Shown: positions 1 through 8,737 of the stretch, piece after piece
Layout of the letters: each line of letters starts with the position of its first letter
Position numbering within the stretch: position 1 is the stretch's first letter
Assembly (NCBI RefSeq): GCF_003581645.1
Contig: NZ_QXFK01000016.1
Location: forward strand, 347,430 to 411,429
Direction: 5' to 3'
DNA from: Pelagerythrobacter aerophilus
GTDB lineage: Bacteria > Pseudomonadota > Alphaproteobacteria > Sphingomonadales > Sphingomonadaceae
Length of the DNA: 64,000 nt
Notes under the pieces: model-generated
What the model saw: only the letters and a program-made list of their open reading frames with translations
What the model was told of the DNA's origin: nothing
Databases searched by the model: none
Position numbers and translations under genes: made by a program

Positions 1-567
1 GAAGAAGATGCTTTCCGCGCTCATGGTGTTGTTGGCCAGCTTCATGAAGAACGCCTGCATGCCCCAGCACAGCATGATCAGCAGCGCCAGCGGCGCCCAG
101 CCAAGTCCGCCCACCTCGCCCGACAGCGAAAGATCGAACATCGGCAGTGCCATCAGCGCCAGTACGATACCCAACACGCCCAGCTTGCCGGTCCGCTCCT
201 TCAAAATCAGCAGCGACAGCGTGATCGTGATGATGGGGGACAGCGAGATGACCGGAAAGATCAGGTACGGCGGCCCGCGGGTCACGGCATAGAACAGTAC
301 CAGCTGTCCGCCCGCGCCGAGAAGGCCGATCGTGAATCCGAAGAATATCGAGCGGGCGTCACGGTCCAGGCGCCATCCGGACATTGCCAACACGATCAGT
401 GCGGGGGGGATCATGGTCAGCGCCCAGATGCAGTAGACCAGCGTTTCGGGAAAGCCCCGCTCAGCCGATATCCCAGCGATCGCTCCCCAAACGCCCCAGA
501 GAGCGACGGTAGCGAGGGCGTAGACCAGCCAACTGCGTCCGGCGGCATGGGATGAAACTTGAGTCAT
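1..567 (-). CDS. DMT/EamA family transporter (3' end outside window)
   Basis: Partial gene: 189 codons are visible, starting at an ATG at 567 on the minus strand, with no stop before the window edge. The protein is strongly hydrophobic, with successive membrane segments (for example WLVYALATVALWGVWGAIAG near the N-terminus, then LVYCIWALTMIPPALIVLAM) and the conserved PIITITLSLLILKERTGK region typical of EamA repeats, where a membrane helix is followed by an E-R pair. Such proteins are inner-membrane exporters or importers of small metabolites or sugars; the substrate cannot be read here. The start codon lies 2 bases after the stop of the alpha-galactosidase gene, so the two are almost certainly one operon, which suggests a sugar-related role. 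Confidence 0.85.
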   Translation of the reverse strand, partial: MTQVSSHAAGRSWLVYALATVALWGVWGAIAGISAERGFPETLVYCIWALTMIPPALIVLAMSGWRLDRDARSIFFGFTIGLLGAGGQLVLFYAVTRGPPYLIFPVISLSPIITITLSLLILKERTGKLGVLGIVLALMALPMFDLSLSGEVGGLGWAPLALLIMLCWGMQAFFMKLANNTMSAESIFF

Positions 568-569
568 GT

Positions 570-2657
570 TTAAGCCCCGACCCGTTCGGCCTGAAGGATC
601 AGGTGCTTCTTGAACGTCACGGCCAGGTTCGGAGTGGCCGCATCGACGGTGCCTATAACCTTGCCGCTTGCGATATTCGTCACGCGGTGACGTCCGGCAG
701 CAAGGCCGCGCAATTCCACAGGGCCGGAATACTCGTCTGCGTAGAAGGCGAAGTAGCACCGGCCGTTCTGGTCGATGGCATGCGTCTCGGGCCGATCGAA
801 ACCGATATCGTACAGTTCGCCGCGATAGGTGCCGCGTGCCAGATCGTGCTCCTGGTACAGGCTGATCCACTTACGCCAATGGCGCTCCTTGTCGGGCGTC
901 AGGACATATCCGCCAGGCGGCAGTTCGCCGCTGGGATTGTTGGTGTCGCGCGGCCAGGTGAACTTGGTTGATACCACGCCGCCGATGCCCACGGCGGAAG
1001 CGAAGTCGGTGCCCCCGTCGCTCAACTCGACGTGATCGCCGGAGTAGGGCGCCGACCGGCCCATCAGCGCCTTGGTCGTCTTGCCCTTGGTCCGGATTTG
1101 CCAGGAGGACAGCGGATCGGACGCAGGCACCTGGTTCATGTACGGCAACGAATGGAACGCGAAGGACGTGCCGCAGGGGCAGAATTCCAGGATCGCGTCC
1201 GGATTGATGGACGTCGCCGCCTCGTGAACTGCCTGCCAGAAAGCGGGCAGCTTTTCGCTGGCTTCCTCGGGATAGGCGTGGTTGTGCGCCGGATTGTGGC
1301 ACGGCGGAACACCGTTCAAATGCTGCCCGTCAAGCTTCAGGCCTTCATATCCCCACTCGCCGATAATCTTGCGCACCAGCGCGGTGCAATGATCGATGGT
1401 AGGCTGGTAGGCGGGGCACAGCGTGAATGCGTTCCACCATGTCACGTCGTTGACCGCGCCGTTCTCGTCCAGCAGCAGCATGTCGGCGTGGTCGTGCAGC
1501 AGGTCGGTGCCGGGGTCGACGGCCAATGGTGCGAGCCAGAGGCGGGGGCGCAGGCCAGCGCCCCTGATTTGGTCGACGAATTCGATCATGTCGGCATCGC
1601 CGCGTGGGAACTTCTCCGGGTCCAGATACCAGTCGCCCTCTGCGGTCTGCCAGCCGTCGTCGAGCACCGCCCATTCGATGCCGAGCTCCTTCACCTTGGG
1701 AAGCGTGCCAACGACCTGGGCGGTGTTGAAATTGCGCTCGTAGCCCCACGCGCACCACATCGCTTCATAGGCGGAAGCAGGCACAAAGGCATCTGTCAGT
1801 CCGCGCGCGGCCATTATCTCGCGATAAGCGGCCAGTGGAGCGAAACAATCGCCGGTGTGCGCAGCGACGAAGGTCGTAAGTGTTGCGACCTCCGACCCTG
1901 GGAGCAACTCAAACGGCTGGTCGCTTTCAAGCGCGATGCTCGTTTCGCTGCCAGTGCTTGTCACAGGCAGCGCGACCAGTTCCGGCGTCAGCTCGAGATG
2001 TCCGACAGCCAGGCCGGCATCGGGTCGCCAGATATCGACCACGGGCGTGCCCCCGCCATAATCGGAGGCATTCATGCCCATGTAGTTGCGCTGCTCGAAA
2101 CCCGCGGGCGCAGGCTGGATCCAATCGCGCCTGTCCGCGTGGGACGAACCAGCAAAAGTCCATAATCCACGCGGGCCGCGCGTCAGGCTATGGGCGGCAT
2201 TGCGCCAGCCGCGCAGCGACACCGGATCGCGTCCGATGTTGCGATAAATGGCGACGATGGCCGCAATACCGGGGCGGTCGGGGTCGAAGGTAAATTCGAC
2301 CGTCTTCTCGATGCCGTCTGCGCTGACGCCTGTGGCGCTGTGCGTCTTGCCGGACAGGCCTGCGACCTTCGATGCACCCTGACCCTGGTCGGTCAGTAGG
2401 AACGGAGCGAGCGCCACCCCCTTGGCAGGCAGCAGCGTCTCGCTGTCCGAAAAGCTGGTCAGGGCGCGTCCGCCGACAACGAGACGGGTGCGCATGGCGC
2501 TGTCGATCTCGATGGTCAGGGCATCGTTGCCGAAGCGGTTTGCGACTGGCGCGGCGAAGACCGGAGGGGCTGCGATCGCTCCGGCCGCGAGCACCGCAGA
2601 AGTGCCGCTCATGAGATACAGTACCTGCCGACGTCGCAAACCCGTTTTCCGAACCAT
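570..2657 (-). CDS. GH36-like alpha-galactosidase, exported
   Basis: 695 aa. An N-terminal signal with RRRQVLYLM followed by a hydrophobic stretch and AAPPVFAAP looks like a twin-arginine signal, so the enzyme should act in the periplasm or outside. An N-terminal beta-supersandwich region is followed by a TIM barrel containing WAVLDDGWQ, the likely nucleophile Asp in GLKLDGQH, and the likely acid/base Asp in PASDPLSSWQ, in the GH36 order. Known family activity is hydrolysis of alpha-galactosides; exact specificity is inferred. The reading frame extends to a TTG at 2678, but GGAGG six bases before the ATG at 2657 fixes the start. Operonic with the DMT transporter; divergent from the amidohydrolase. 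Confidence 0.85.
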   Translation of the reverse strand: MVRKTGLRRRQVLYLMSGTSAVLAAGAIAAPPVFAAPVANRFGNDALTIEIDSAMRTRLVVGGRALTSFSDSETLLPAKGVALAPFLLTDQGQGASKVAGLSGKTHSATGVSADGIEKTVEFTFDPDRPGIAAIVAIYRNIGRDPVSLRGWRNAAHSLTRGPRGLWTFAGSSHADRRDWIQPAPAGFEQRNYMGMNASDYGGGTPVVDIWRPDAGLAVGHLELTPELVALPVTSTGSETSIALESDQPFELLPGSEVATLTTFVAAHTGDCFAPLAAYREIMAARGLTDAFVPASAYEAMWCAWGYERNFNTAQVVGTLPKVKELGIEWAVLDDGWQTAEGDWYLDPEKFPRGDADMIEFVDQIRGAGLRPRLWLAPLAVDPGTDLLHDHADMLLLDENGAVNDVTWWNAFTLCPAYQPTIDHCTALVRKIIGEWGYEGLKLDGQHLNGVPPCHNPAHNHAYPEEASEKLPAFWQAVHEAATSINPDAILEFCPCGTSFAFHSLPYMNQVPASDPLSSWQIRTKGKTTKALMGRSAPYSGDHVELSDGGTDFASAVGIGGVVSTKFTWPRDTNNPSGELPPGGYVLTPDKERHWRKWISLYQEHDLARGTYRGELYDIGFDRPETHAIDQNGRCYFAFYADEYSGPVELRGLAAGRHRVTNIASGKVIGTVDAATPNLAVTFKKHLILQAERVGA

Positions 2658-2663
2658 TCCTCG

Positions 2664-2668
2664 CCTCC
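2664..2668 (-). promoter_or_regulatory. Shine-Dalgarno that decides the alpha-galactosidase start
   Basis: Minus-strand GGAGG lies six bases upstream of the ATG at 2657. It falls inside the seven codons that a TTG start at 2678 would add, so the shorter form with an immediate Tat signal is preferred. Confidence 0.75.
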
Positions 2669-2790
2669 AAGCGCTCAACTCGCCGGACGACCCCGCCCGG
2701 ATTTTCCCATTGCTCTTCGCTGAGACAGATGTAACATAATGAAATCGGACGCAAGGCTATACTTTCATTTTCATTCGAGCAGGAGACGAG

Positions 2791-3954
2791 ATGAGGAACC
2801 CGGACTTGAAGCAACCGCTGTTGCTCGCCGCTCTGTCGATTACGCTGGCCGGTTGCGCGCCGGCTGCGAACGGCCCTTCCGCGGCCCTTTCGGGGCCGGA
2901 TATTCCCTATACCCAAGCCGATTTTGGTCGCATCCCCAAGATAGATGCCCATGTGCACGCCAACATGTACGACCCGTCGTTTTTGGCCTTGGTGCGGGAC
3001 AACGGCTTCCAGGTGCTGTCGATCAACGTCGATTATCCCGACTTCCCCTCGCTCGACGGCCAAGCCGAAGTGGCGCACCGGTACTTTGCGGAAGATGCTG
3101 GGCTTTTCCAATTCACCACCACGTTTTCGATGGACGGGTTCGAGACCGCCGGATGGTCCTCCCGAACCAACGCCCATATCGACCGGGAACTGGCCGCTGG
3201 CGCAATCGGCGTGAAGGTTTGGAAGAACATCGGCATGGTCGAACGCAACCGGGAGGGAGAGTTGGTCATGCTGGACGATCCCGGCTTCGATACCGTCATG
3301 GCGCATATCGAGCAGCGCGGCGTGCCGCTGATCGCCCACCAGGCGGAGCCCTACAATTGCTGGCTGCCGCTGGACCAGATGACCACCGAAAACGATCGCC
3401 TGTATTTTCAGGCGCACCCCGAATATCACATGTACCTGCACCCCGAGATGCCGAGCTACCGGCAACTGATGGATGCGCGCGACCGCTTCGTGGAGGCTCA
3501 TCCCGGCCTGACGCTGATAGGTGCGCATCTCGGTAGTATCGAGTGGAGCGTCGACGAACTGGCGACCTTCCTCGATGCCCATCCCAACGCGGTCGTCGAC
3601 ATGGCCGCGAGGATGAGCAATCTGCAGTATCAATCGAACCGCGACCGTGATCGAGTGCGCGACTTTCTGATTAAATATCAGGACCGCGTGCTGTACGCGA
3701 CCGACCTGACGCTCAGCCCGCTTTCGGATGCGGCGAAGGCTCAGAATCCACCGATCGATCCCGGAGCAGACTTCGCCCAGGCGGCCGAGGAGGTGTGGCG
3801 GTCAGATTGGACCTATCTCGCCACTCCGGAAAGCCAGTATGTCGATACGCTCAAAGCGGATACGCCCGGACTTGCGCTGCCGCGCTCGGTCATCCGCAAG
3901 ATCTATTATGAAAATGCGCTGCGGGTCTTCCCGGCCTTCGCTCAGGCTTCGTAG
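2791..3954 (+). CDS. Amidohydrolase-family lipoprotein
   Basis: 387 aa. A signal peptide ends in a lipobox (LAGC, Cys at about residue 22), so the mature protein should be a periplasm-facing or outer-membrane lipoprotein. It has the metal-dependent hydrolase (amidohydrolase 2) pattern: KIDAHVHAN near residue 50 for the metal-binding HxH, LIAHQAEP, LIGAHLGS and a late LYATDLTL Asp. AGGAGA sits five bases before the ATG. The substrate is unknown; a lactonase- or decarboxylase-like role on sugar-derived compounds would fit the neighbouring alpha-galactosidase and TonB receptor, but this is inference. Its 3' end overlaps the convergent deoR-type gene by 13 bases. Confidence 0.82.
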   Translation: MRNPDLKQPLLLAALSITLAGCAPAANGPSAALSGPDIPYTQADFGRIPKIDAHVHANMYDPSFLALVRDNGFQVLSINVDYPDFPSLDGQAEVAHRYFAEDAGLFQFTTTFSMDGFETAGWSSRTNAHIDRELAAGAIGVKVWKNIGMVERNREGELVMLDDPGFDTVMAHIEQRGVPLIAHQAEPYNCWLPLDQMTTENDRLYFQAHPEYHMYLHPEMPSYRQLMDARDRFVEAHPGLTLIGAHLGSIEWSVDELATFLDAHPNAVVDMAARMSNLQYQSNRDRDRVRDFLIKYQDRVLYATDLTLSPLSDAAKAQNPPIDPGADFAQAAEEVWRSDWTYLATPESQYVDTLKADTPGLALPRSVIRKIYYENALRVFPAFAQAS

Positions 3955-4721
3955 AGCTCGAATCCGACGGTCTTGGCTGCATCGCGGATGTAGTCGGGCG
4001 CGTCGGTGTCGGTCACCAGGGCGGAGATTTCGCTGACGTCGATGATCCTGTGCAGGCATGTGCGTCCAAATTTCGAGCTGTCGGTAACCGCGATGACGGA
4101 GCGCGCCCGGCTCACCATCTTGCGGTTGAGCATCGCTTCGGGCTCGTAATGCGTGGTGATGCCGCGCTGCAGGTCGAAGCCGTCGACCCCCAGGAACAGC
4201 TTGTCGACGTGCAGCGCATCCAGCGCGTCGACGGTCTGGCCGCCGTAGAACGCCATGTTGCGCCGGCGCATCTGCCCGCCCAGCATTACCGCGACGATAT
4301 GCTCCTTGCGCGCCAGTATGGACAGCACGTTGAAGTCGTTCGTAACGACGGTGATGTCTTCGAGATCGGGCAGGTGCGATGCGATCGCCATTGCCGTGGT
4401 GCCGGAATCGAGGACGATGGAATCGCCTGCCACGACCATTTCGGCGGCGCGCTTCCCGATCCGCCGCTTCTCCTCGACGTTGATTACCTGCTTCGCCTCG
4501 ACGGCGGGTTCGTTGCCGTTGCTAATGACATCGGTCGAAATTGCACCGCCATACGACCGTTCCGCCAGCCCTCGCTCACACAGGAAATCCAGATCCTTGC
4601 GAATCGTCTGGGAGGACACATCGAACTGTCGCGACAGCTCCGCCACCTGGATGCTGCCGAGGTCCTTGAGCATGGCGATCATCTTCTGCCGCCGACCGCT
4701 GGTGTCTCGTAATTTGGTCAT
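3942..4721 (-). CDS. DeoR/GlpR family transcriptional repressor
   Basis: 259 aa from the ATG at 4721 (MTKLRDTSGRR); an in-frame GTG at 4799 would add a basic tail with no family counterpart. An N-terminal winged helix (IQVAELSRQFDVSSQTIRKDLDFL, DeoR signature around residues 24-60) is followed by a DeoR sensor domain with DSGTTA and VVTNDFNVL, the phosphosugar-binding motifs. Regulators of this family repress sugar catabolic genes and are induced by sugar phosphates. It is divergent from the TonB-dependent receptor across 313 bases and convergent with the amidohydrolase, so it probably controls this local sugar locus and itself. Confidence 0.9.
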   Translation of the reverse strand: MTKLRDTSGRRQKMIAMLKDLGSIQVAELSRQFDVSSQTIRKDLDFLCERGLAERSYGGAISTDVISNGNEPAVEAKQVINVEEKRRIGKRAAEMVVAGDSIVLDSGTTAMAIASHLPDLEDITVVTNDFNVLSILARKEHIVAVMLGGQMRRRNMAFYGGQTVDALDALHVDKLFLGVDGFDLQRGITTHYEPEAMLNRKMVSRARSVIAVTDSSKFGRTCLHRIIDVSEISALVTDTDAPDYIRDAAKTVGFELYEA

Positions 4722-5034
4722 TGTGTCCCGTGATTCAGTCTGAATGCCGATTGTAAGAGTTGGCGGTATCTTTCGCAATACAGCATGATTTCGCACCATT
4801 CAGGAAACGCACGATAATGGTGCCTTGCTCACCGAGATGACCAGCGTGGGCCTAGGAGTCACGACGATAAACTACCATTATATTGTGCTTGCGTTCCAAA
4901 AATTAGCTGCTTACGATGCAAAACGAAACATATTGAGGGTGAGGGCCCTCGTTTCACGTAAAAAGACGCTGTTTGCGGACGGCGGAACGCTGCCGCAGGC
5001 GGTCGAAGCCTGGCAGTTTCAGGGAGGGTTTCAG
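4722..5034. promoter_or_regulatory. Divergent control region between DeoR regulator and TonB receptor
   Basis: 313 bases without a gene. Two direct TTTCGC copies (4771-4776 and 4789-4794, 18 bases apart) lie on the regulator side. On the receptor side CGAAAC (4924-4929) and CGTTTC (4950-4955) face each other. TTTCG-type half-sites are common for DeoR-family repressors such as AgaR and GlpR, so these are operator candidates. The receptor ribosome-binding site GGGAGGG ends just before the ATG at 5035. No convincing sigma-70 promoter is evident. Confidence 0.35.
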
Positions 5035-7854
5035 ATGAAAGCGTGTCGCCAGTTTCGTGCCATAGCCGTCGCAGGTTGCAGCGTCGCGGCCCTTGTTTCC
5101 ACAAATCCTTTGGCTGCCCAGGACATCTCGCCGGACGAGGAGCAGGCTGTTGATGCCGAGACATCGTCGGACACCATCGTGGTCCGCGGCGTTCGGGGAA
5201 GTATCGCTCGTTCGGTCGATCTGAAGAAGAATGCGTCGACGGTGCAGGATTCCATCAGCGCCCTGGAACTCGGCGTTTTCCCGGACGACAACGTCGCTGA
5301 CTCGCTCGCGCATATCACCGGTGTCGCCATCAGCCGCACTGCCGGAGGCGAAGGCCAGTATGTCAGCGTCCGCGGCCTGGGTCCGGAATACACGCTGACC
5401 ACCTTCAACGGTCGCACCCTTGCCACCGACGGCGCCAGCCGCGATTTTGCCTACGACGTTCTGCCGTCCGACGTGATCAGCGGTGCGGACGTCATTAAGG
5501 GGGCGGAGGCTTCCCTAACGGAAGGCGCGATCGGCGGCTTGGTCAACCTGCGCTCCGCCAGCCCCTTCGACAAGATCGGCCTCAACGGCGTGGTGCGCCT
5601 GCAGGGCGACTACAATCTGATGTCCGAATATGCGGGCGTGAAGTTCTCCGGCGTGCTCAGCGACACTTTCGCCAACGACACCATCGGCGTGATGCTGGGT
5701 GTGGTCCTGGAACGACGCAAGGACCGCACCGACGTTGCAGGTAACGACGGCGGCTGGACGCGGAACGCCGATCCGACCGACGAAAGCTGGTTGTGGGGCA
5801 ATGCCTGGGGCGGCAGCATCGACCCCAATGGCAACGGAACGCTCGACCCAGACGAATACGGCTTGATCGGGCTGGGCCAGTTCCGCGTCGGTTCGATCCT
5901 GGAAGAAAAGCGTCGCCAGGCGTTCACCGCCAAGGTTGAATGGCGTCCTACGGACAGCTTCACCCTCACTCTCGACGGCATCAAGACGAAGCTGGATTCG
6001 CCGCAGGTCGGCTTTCAGCAGTCCTACTACACGCTGTTCGCCCCCGGCCGCTGGTCGACCATGGAAATCCAGGACGGCATCGTCACCAGCTTCGACATGA
6101 ACAATCCCGATCCGGAGCTGGCCCTGAATCCGGAACTGCTCAACCAGACTTCCTACCGCGTGGTGGATACCGACCTGTACGGCGCCAATGCCCGCTGGGA
6201 GGTGACTGAAAATCTGACGCTGGTGGCCGACCTATACCGCTCCAGTTCCTCGCGATATTCGGGCGGGCAGGACAGTTACGTCGTGCTGCGCATGAACCAG
6301 CCCAACACCGCTAGCTTCATGCTCAACGGTTCCGCGGTGCCCGATGTCCGGGTCACCTTCAACGACGGGCGCGATCTGGTCAGCGGGCTCGCCGACGGTA
6401 CATTCGGTCCGGCGGACTTCAACACACACTATTTCTCGCTGGCGGGCGACAATATCGACGACACCATTACCGGTGCGTCCTTTGCCGGCGACTGGTCGGT
6501 CGATAACGGAACGTTGAAATCGATTCTGTTCGGGGTCACCTACAACAGCCGTGAAAAGGCGCGCGAACTGGTTAACAACTCTCTTACCGGGGGCGCCGAC
6601 TATTATTCTGGCTTCAACGCCATCAACGTCGCGGACCTGGGCGGCAACGTCATTTCGCGTAGCTTGTCACTGCCAAATTTCATGAGCGGAGTGGACGCCA
6701 CATTCCCGCGATCTTTTCTGTCCTTCGACATCCCGGGCTACCTTGCCGCGCTGGAACAGTATGACGGCACTCCGCGTCCCAGCGGCGGAACTTACGATTT
6801 CTCGGCAGCCGCCCCGGTGTGGAACCCGCTGCAAAGCTACCGCGTCACGGAAGACACGCTGGCGGCGTATTTCCAGGCCAACCTTTCGGGCGCGGGCTGG
6901 AGCGGTAACGTAGGTTTGCGCATAGTAAATACGAAGACCACCGCACAGGCGTGGGATGCGCAGATCCTCAACATCATCGCCAACGGGCCGTTCAACTACA
7001 CCGCTGTCTACGACGATCCCTCCGAGATCACCCAGGACAGCGAATATACCTATCTCCTGCCCTCGGCTAATCTGAGCATCAACCTGATCGACGACCTTCG
7101 CTTGCGTCTCAGCGCCGCCCGCACGATGGCGCGTCCTTCGGTGCAGACCCTCGCCCCGACCAACACGACCGAGAGTGTCTCGTGGGGCGAATTTACACAG
7201 GTCTATAGCGGAAACGCGGACCTGAAACCCTATCAGGCCGACCAGTTCGACGTCTCGCTTGAATGGTACTTCGCTCCGAGCTCAATCTTCAACATTGCCG
7301 GCTTCTACAAGCATATCAAGAACCAGATCACGACCAGCTGGGAGCCCGGCGTCGATATCGGCGTGCCCGGCTACCTGTTCAACATTATCCGTCCAATCAA
7401 CGGCGACTATGCCAAAGTGAAGGGTATCGAAGTCGGCCTGCAGCATCTGTTCGATAACGGCTTCGGTGTCCGCGGGCAATTCACCCGCAACTGGTCGAAG
7501 AGCTATGTCGGCGATCAAGTCCGGCCGCTGGAGGGGATCGCGCCGTCCGTCTACTCGCTCAGCCTGCTATACGAGAAGGGCCCGCTGTCGATAGCCTTCA
7601 CGGCCGACCACACGGACAGCTTCACCACCGCGATCAACGTGCTTGGCGAAGGGTATAACGAAGAGGCCGATGCCATCACCTGGGTGACGGCCCACATATC
7701 CTACGACATCACCGACCGGATCACCATCGCACTCGACGGACAGAACCTCTTGGACTCCGAACAGACATACAGCCTGAACGGCAATCCGCTGCTATCCCAA
7801 GGGTACTACCGGTACGGCCGTTCGGTGAAACTGAGTGCGAGCTATCGTTTTTGA
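5035..7854 (+). CDS. TonB-dependent receptor (Caulobacter/sphingomonad type)
   Basis: 939 aa, ATG at 5035 with GGGAGGG upstream; an earlier in-frame start at 4825 would precede the signal peptide and is rejected. The signal peptide ends near LAAQD. The plug domain follows, beginning with the TonB-box-like DTIVVRGVRGS and containing VFPDDNVADSLAHITGV, SVRGLGPEYTLTTFNGR and the GGLVNLRS closing motif. A 22-strand barrel ends in the expected terminal Phe (KLSASYRF). Such receptors import carbohydrates or siderophores using TonB energy; the DeoR and alpha-galactosidase neighbours favour an oligosaccharide. It overlaps the upstream extension of the next reading frame but not its likely start. Confidence 0.92.
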   Translation: MKACRQFRAIAVAGCSVAALVSTNPLAAQDISPDEEQAVDAETSSDTIVVRGVRGSIARSVDLKKNASTVQDSISALELGVFPDDNVADSLAHITGVAISRTAGGEGQYVSVRGLGPEYTLTTFNGRTLATDGASRDFAYDVLPSDVISGADVIKGAEASLTEGAIGGLVNLRSASPFDKIGLNGVVRLQGDYNLMSEYAGVKFSGVLSDTFANDTIGVMLGVVLERRKDRTDVAGNDGGWTRNADPTDESWLWGNAWGGSIDPNGNGTLDPDEYGLIGLGQFRVGSILEEKRRQAFTAKVEWRPTDSFTLTLDGIKTKLDSPQVGFQQSYYTLFAPGRWSTMEIQDGIVTSFDMNNPDPELALNPELLNQTSYRVVDTDLYGANARWEVTENLTLVADLYRSSSSRYSGGQDSYVVLRMNQPNTASFMLNGSAVPDVRVTFNDGRDLVSGLADGTFGPADFNTHYFSLAGDNIDDTITGASFAGDWSVDNGTLKSILFGVTYNSREKARELVNNSLTGGADYYSGFNAINVADLGGNVISRSLSLPNFMSGVDATFPRSFLSFDIPGYLAALEQYDGTPRPSGGTYDFSAAAPVWNPLQSYRVTEDTLAAYFQANLSGAGWSGNVGLRIVNTKTTAQAWDAQILNIIANGPFNYTAVYDDPSEITQDSEYTYLLPSANLSINLIDDLRLRLSAARTMARPSVQTLAPTNTTESVSWGEFTQVYSGNADLKPYQADQFDVSLEWYFAPSSIFNIAGFYKHIKNQITTSWEPGVDIGVPGYLFNIIRPINGDYAKVKGIEVGLQHLFDNGFGVRGQFTRNWSKSYVGDQVRPLEGIAPSVYSLSLLYEKGPLSIAFTADHTDSFTTAINVLGEGYNEEADAITWVTAHISYDITDRITIALDGQNLLDSEQTYSLNGNPLLSQGYYRYGRSVKLSASYRF

Positions 7855-7919
7855 ACGGGGCAGCAGTCAAGATGGCAACGGCTGCATATCGTCGATATAC
7901 GCTACAGCGCGGCGAATCT

Positions 7920-7924
7920 GGAGG
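7920..7924 (+). promoter_or_regulatory. Shine-Dalgarno for a TTG start
   Basis: GGAGG sits six bases before the TTG at 7931. It is the only good ribosome-binding site in this stretch and argues against the GTG at 7835, which lies inside the receptor gene. Confidence 0.6.
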
Positions 7925-7930
7925 CCGAGA

Positions 7931-8479
7931 TTGCGTCAGGATGCCGATCTGCCGGACGAAATCGACATTACCAAAGCAGCCGATGTCGATTGGGTGAAGG
8001 CCCGCGCCGATCCTGCGATCTGGCACGAGGCAGCAATTGCTGCGCTTGCCTATGTGGGCGATGAGCATGGCTTTCTCACATGGCTCGTGCAGCAGCCGCA
8101 AATGGACAGGGCGACGGCCGGGTGGATACTGCTCGCGTCGCCATTTCGCGAATTCCTGACCGGTAATCGCGCTTCCATGTTCGCGATGGGCATAGCGATC
8201 CCTGAGCTGATCGAAATCCTGACAGCCCTGTGTGAGCGAAGCGACCGCGTCGGATTTTTGAACGACCGGCTTGGGTTGGAGCACCAGTACGAAGAAATGC
8301 GACAAACTTGCATGGCGATCATAGACAACGGCGAACTCGACCGGCGCGTCAGGGCGCCGACCGCGATTGTCGGCACGCCATTTGCAGCACCCCGCGAAGA
8401 TATGCCCTATTCGGTGCATGATGGCATGCTGATCAGCACCCAGTTCTTTAAACGAACCCTGCCGCACTTGTTTGATTAG
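7931..8479 (+). CDS. Unrecognised 182-aa protein downstream of TonB receptor
   Basis: 182 aa if started at the TTG at 7931; the frame is open back to a GTG at 7835 inside the receptor gene. No signal peptide or membrane segment is visible, so it is probably cytoplasmic. The stretch AALAYVGDEHGFLTWLVQQP then MDRATAGWILL, with a later ALCERSDRVGFL, is helical and faintly recalls the D-x-ATA helix of DUF4274-like proteins, but I do not recognise it with confidence. It lies 76 bases after the receptor stop in the same direction, so co-transcription is likely. It may be a cytoplasmic partner of the sugar uptake locus; no function is claimed. Confidence 0.6.
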   Translation: MRQDADLPDEIDITKAADVDWVKARADPAIWHEAAIAALAYVGDEHGFLTWLVQQPQMDRATAGWILLASPFREFLTGNRASMFAMGIAIPELIEILTALCERSDRVGFLNDRLGLEHQYEEMRQTCMAIIDNGELDRRVRAPTAIVGTPFAAPREDMPYSVHDGMLISTQFFKRTLPHLFD

Positions 8480-8737
8480 AGCGTCATGGCGCGGCGTCAT
8501 GAATGGATGGTAGGTTCGGACGGCCAGAATTTGGCTTGAGAATGACGACCATGTCGGCGGCTGCTAACGGAATCATTGGTTCGCAGATGTCAGCTTTCCC
8601 AATTCTTGGGCCCGAACGGAACGGGCAGAAGCGGCCCAATTACCGCGTTCGGTCAAACAGGTTCGGACCGGCCAATTGTTCTCTCCGCGCCTGCAAGGCG
8701 GTATGATTAAGACTCCTTGGGGGCTATCCTCTGCCAG

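Noticed and set aside
4825..5034. N-terminal extension of the first TonB receptor
   Set aside because: The extension would precede the signal peptide; GGGAGGG before the ATG at 5035 gives the proper start.
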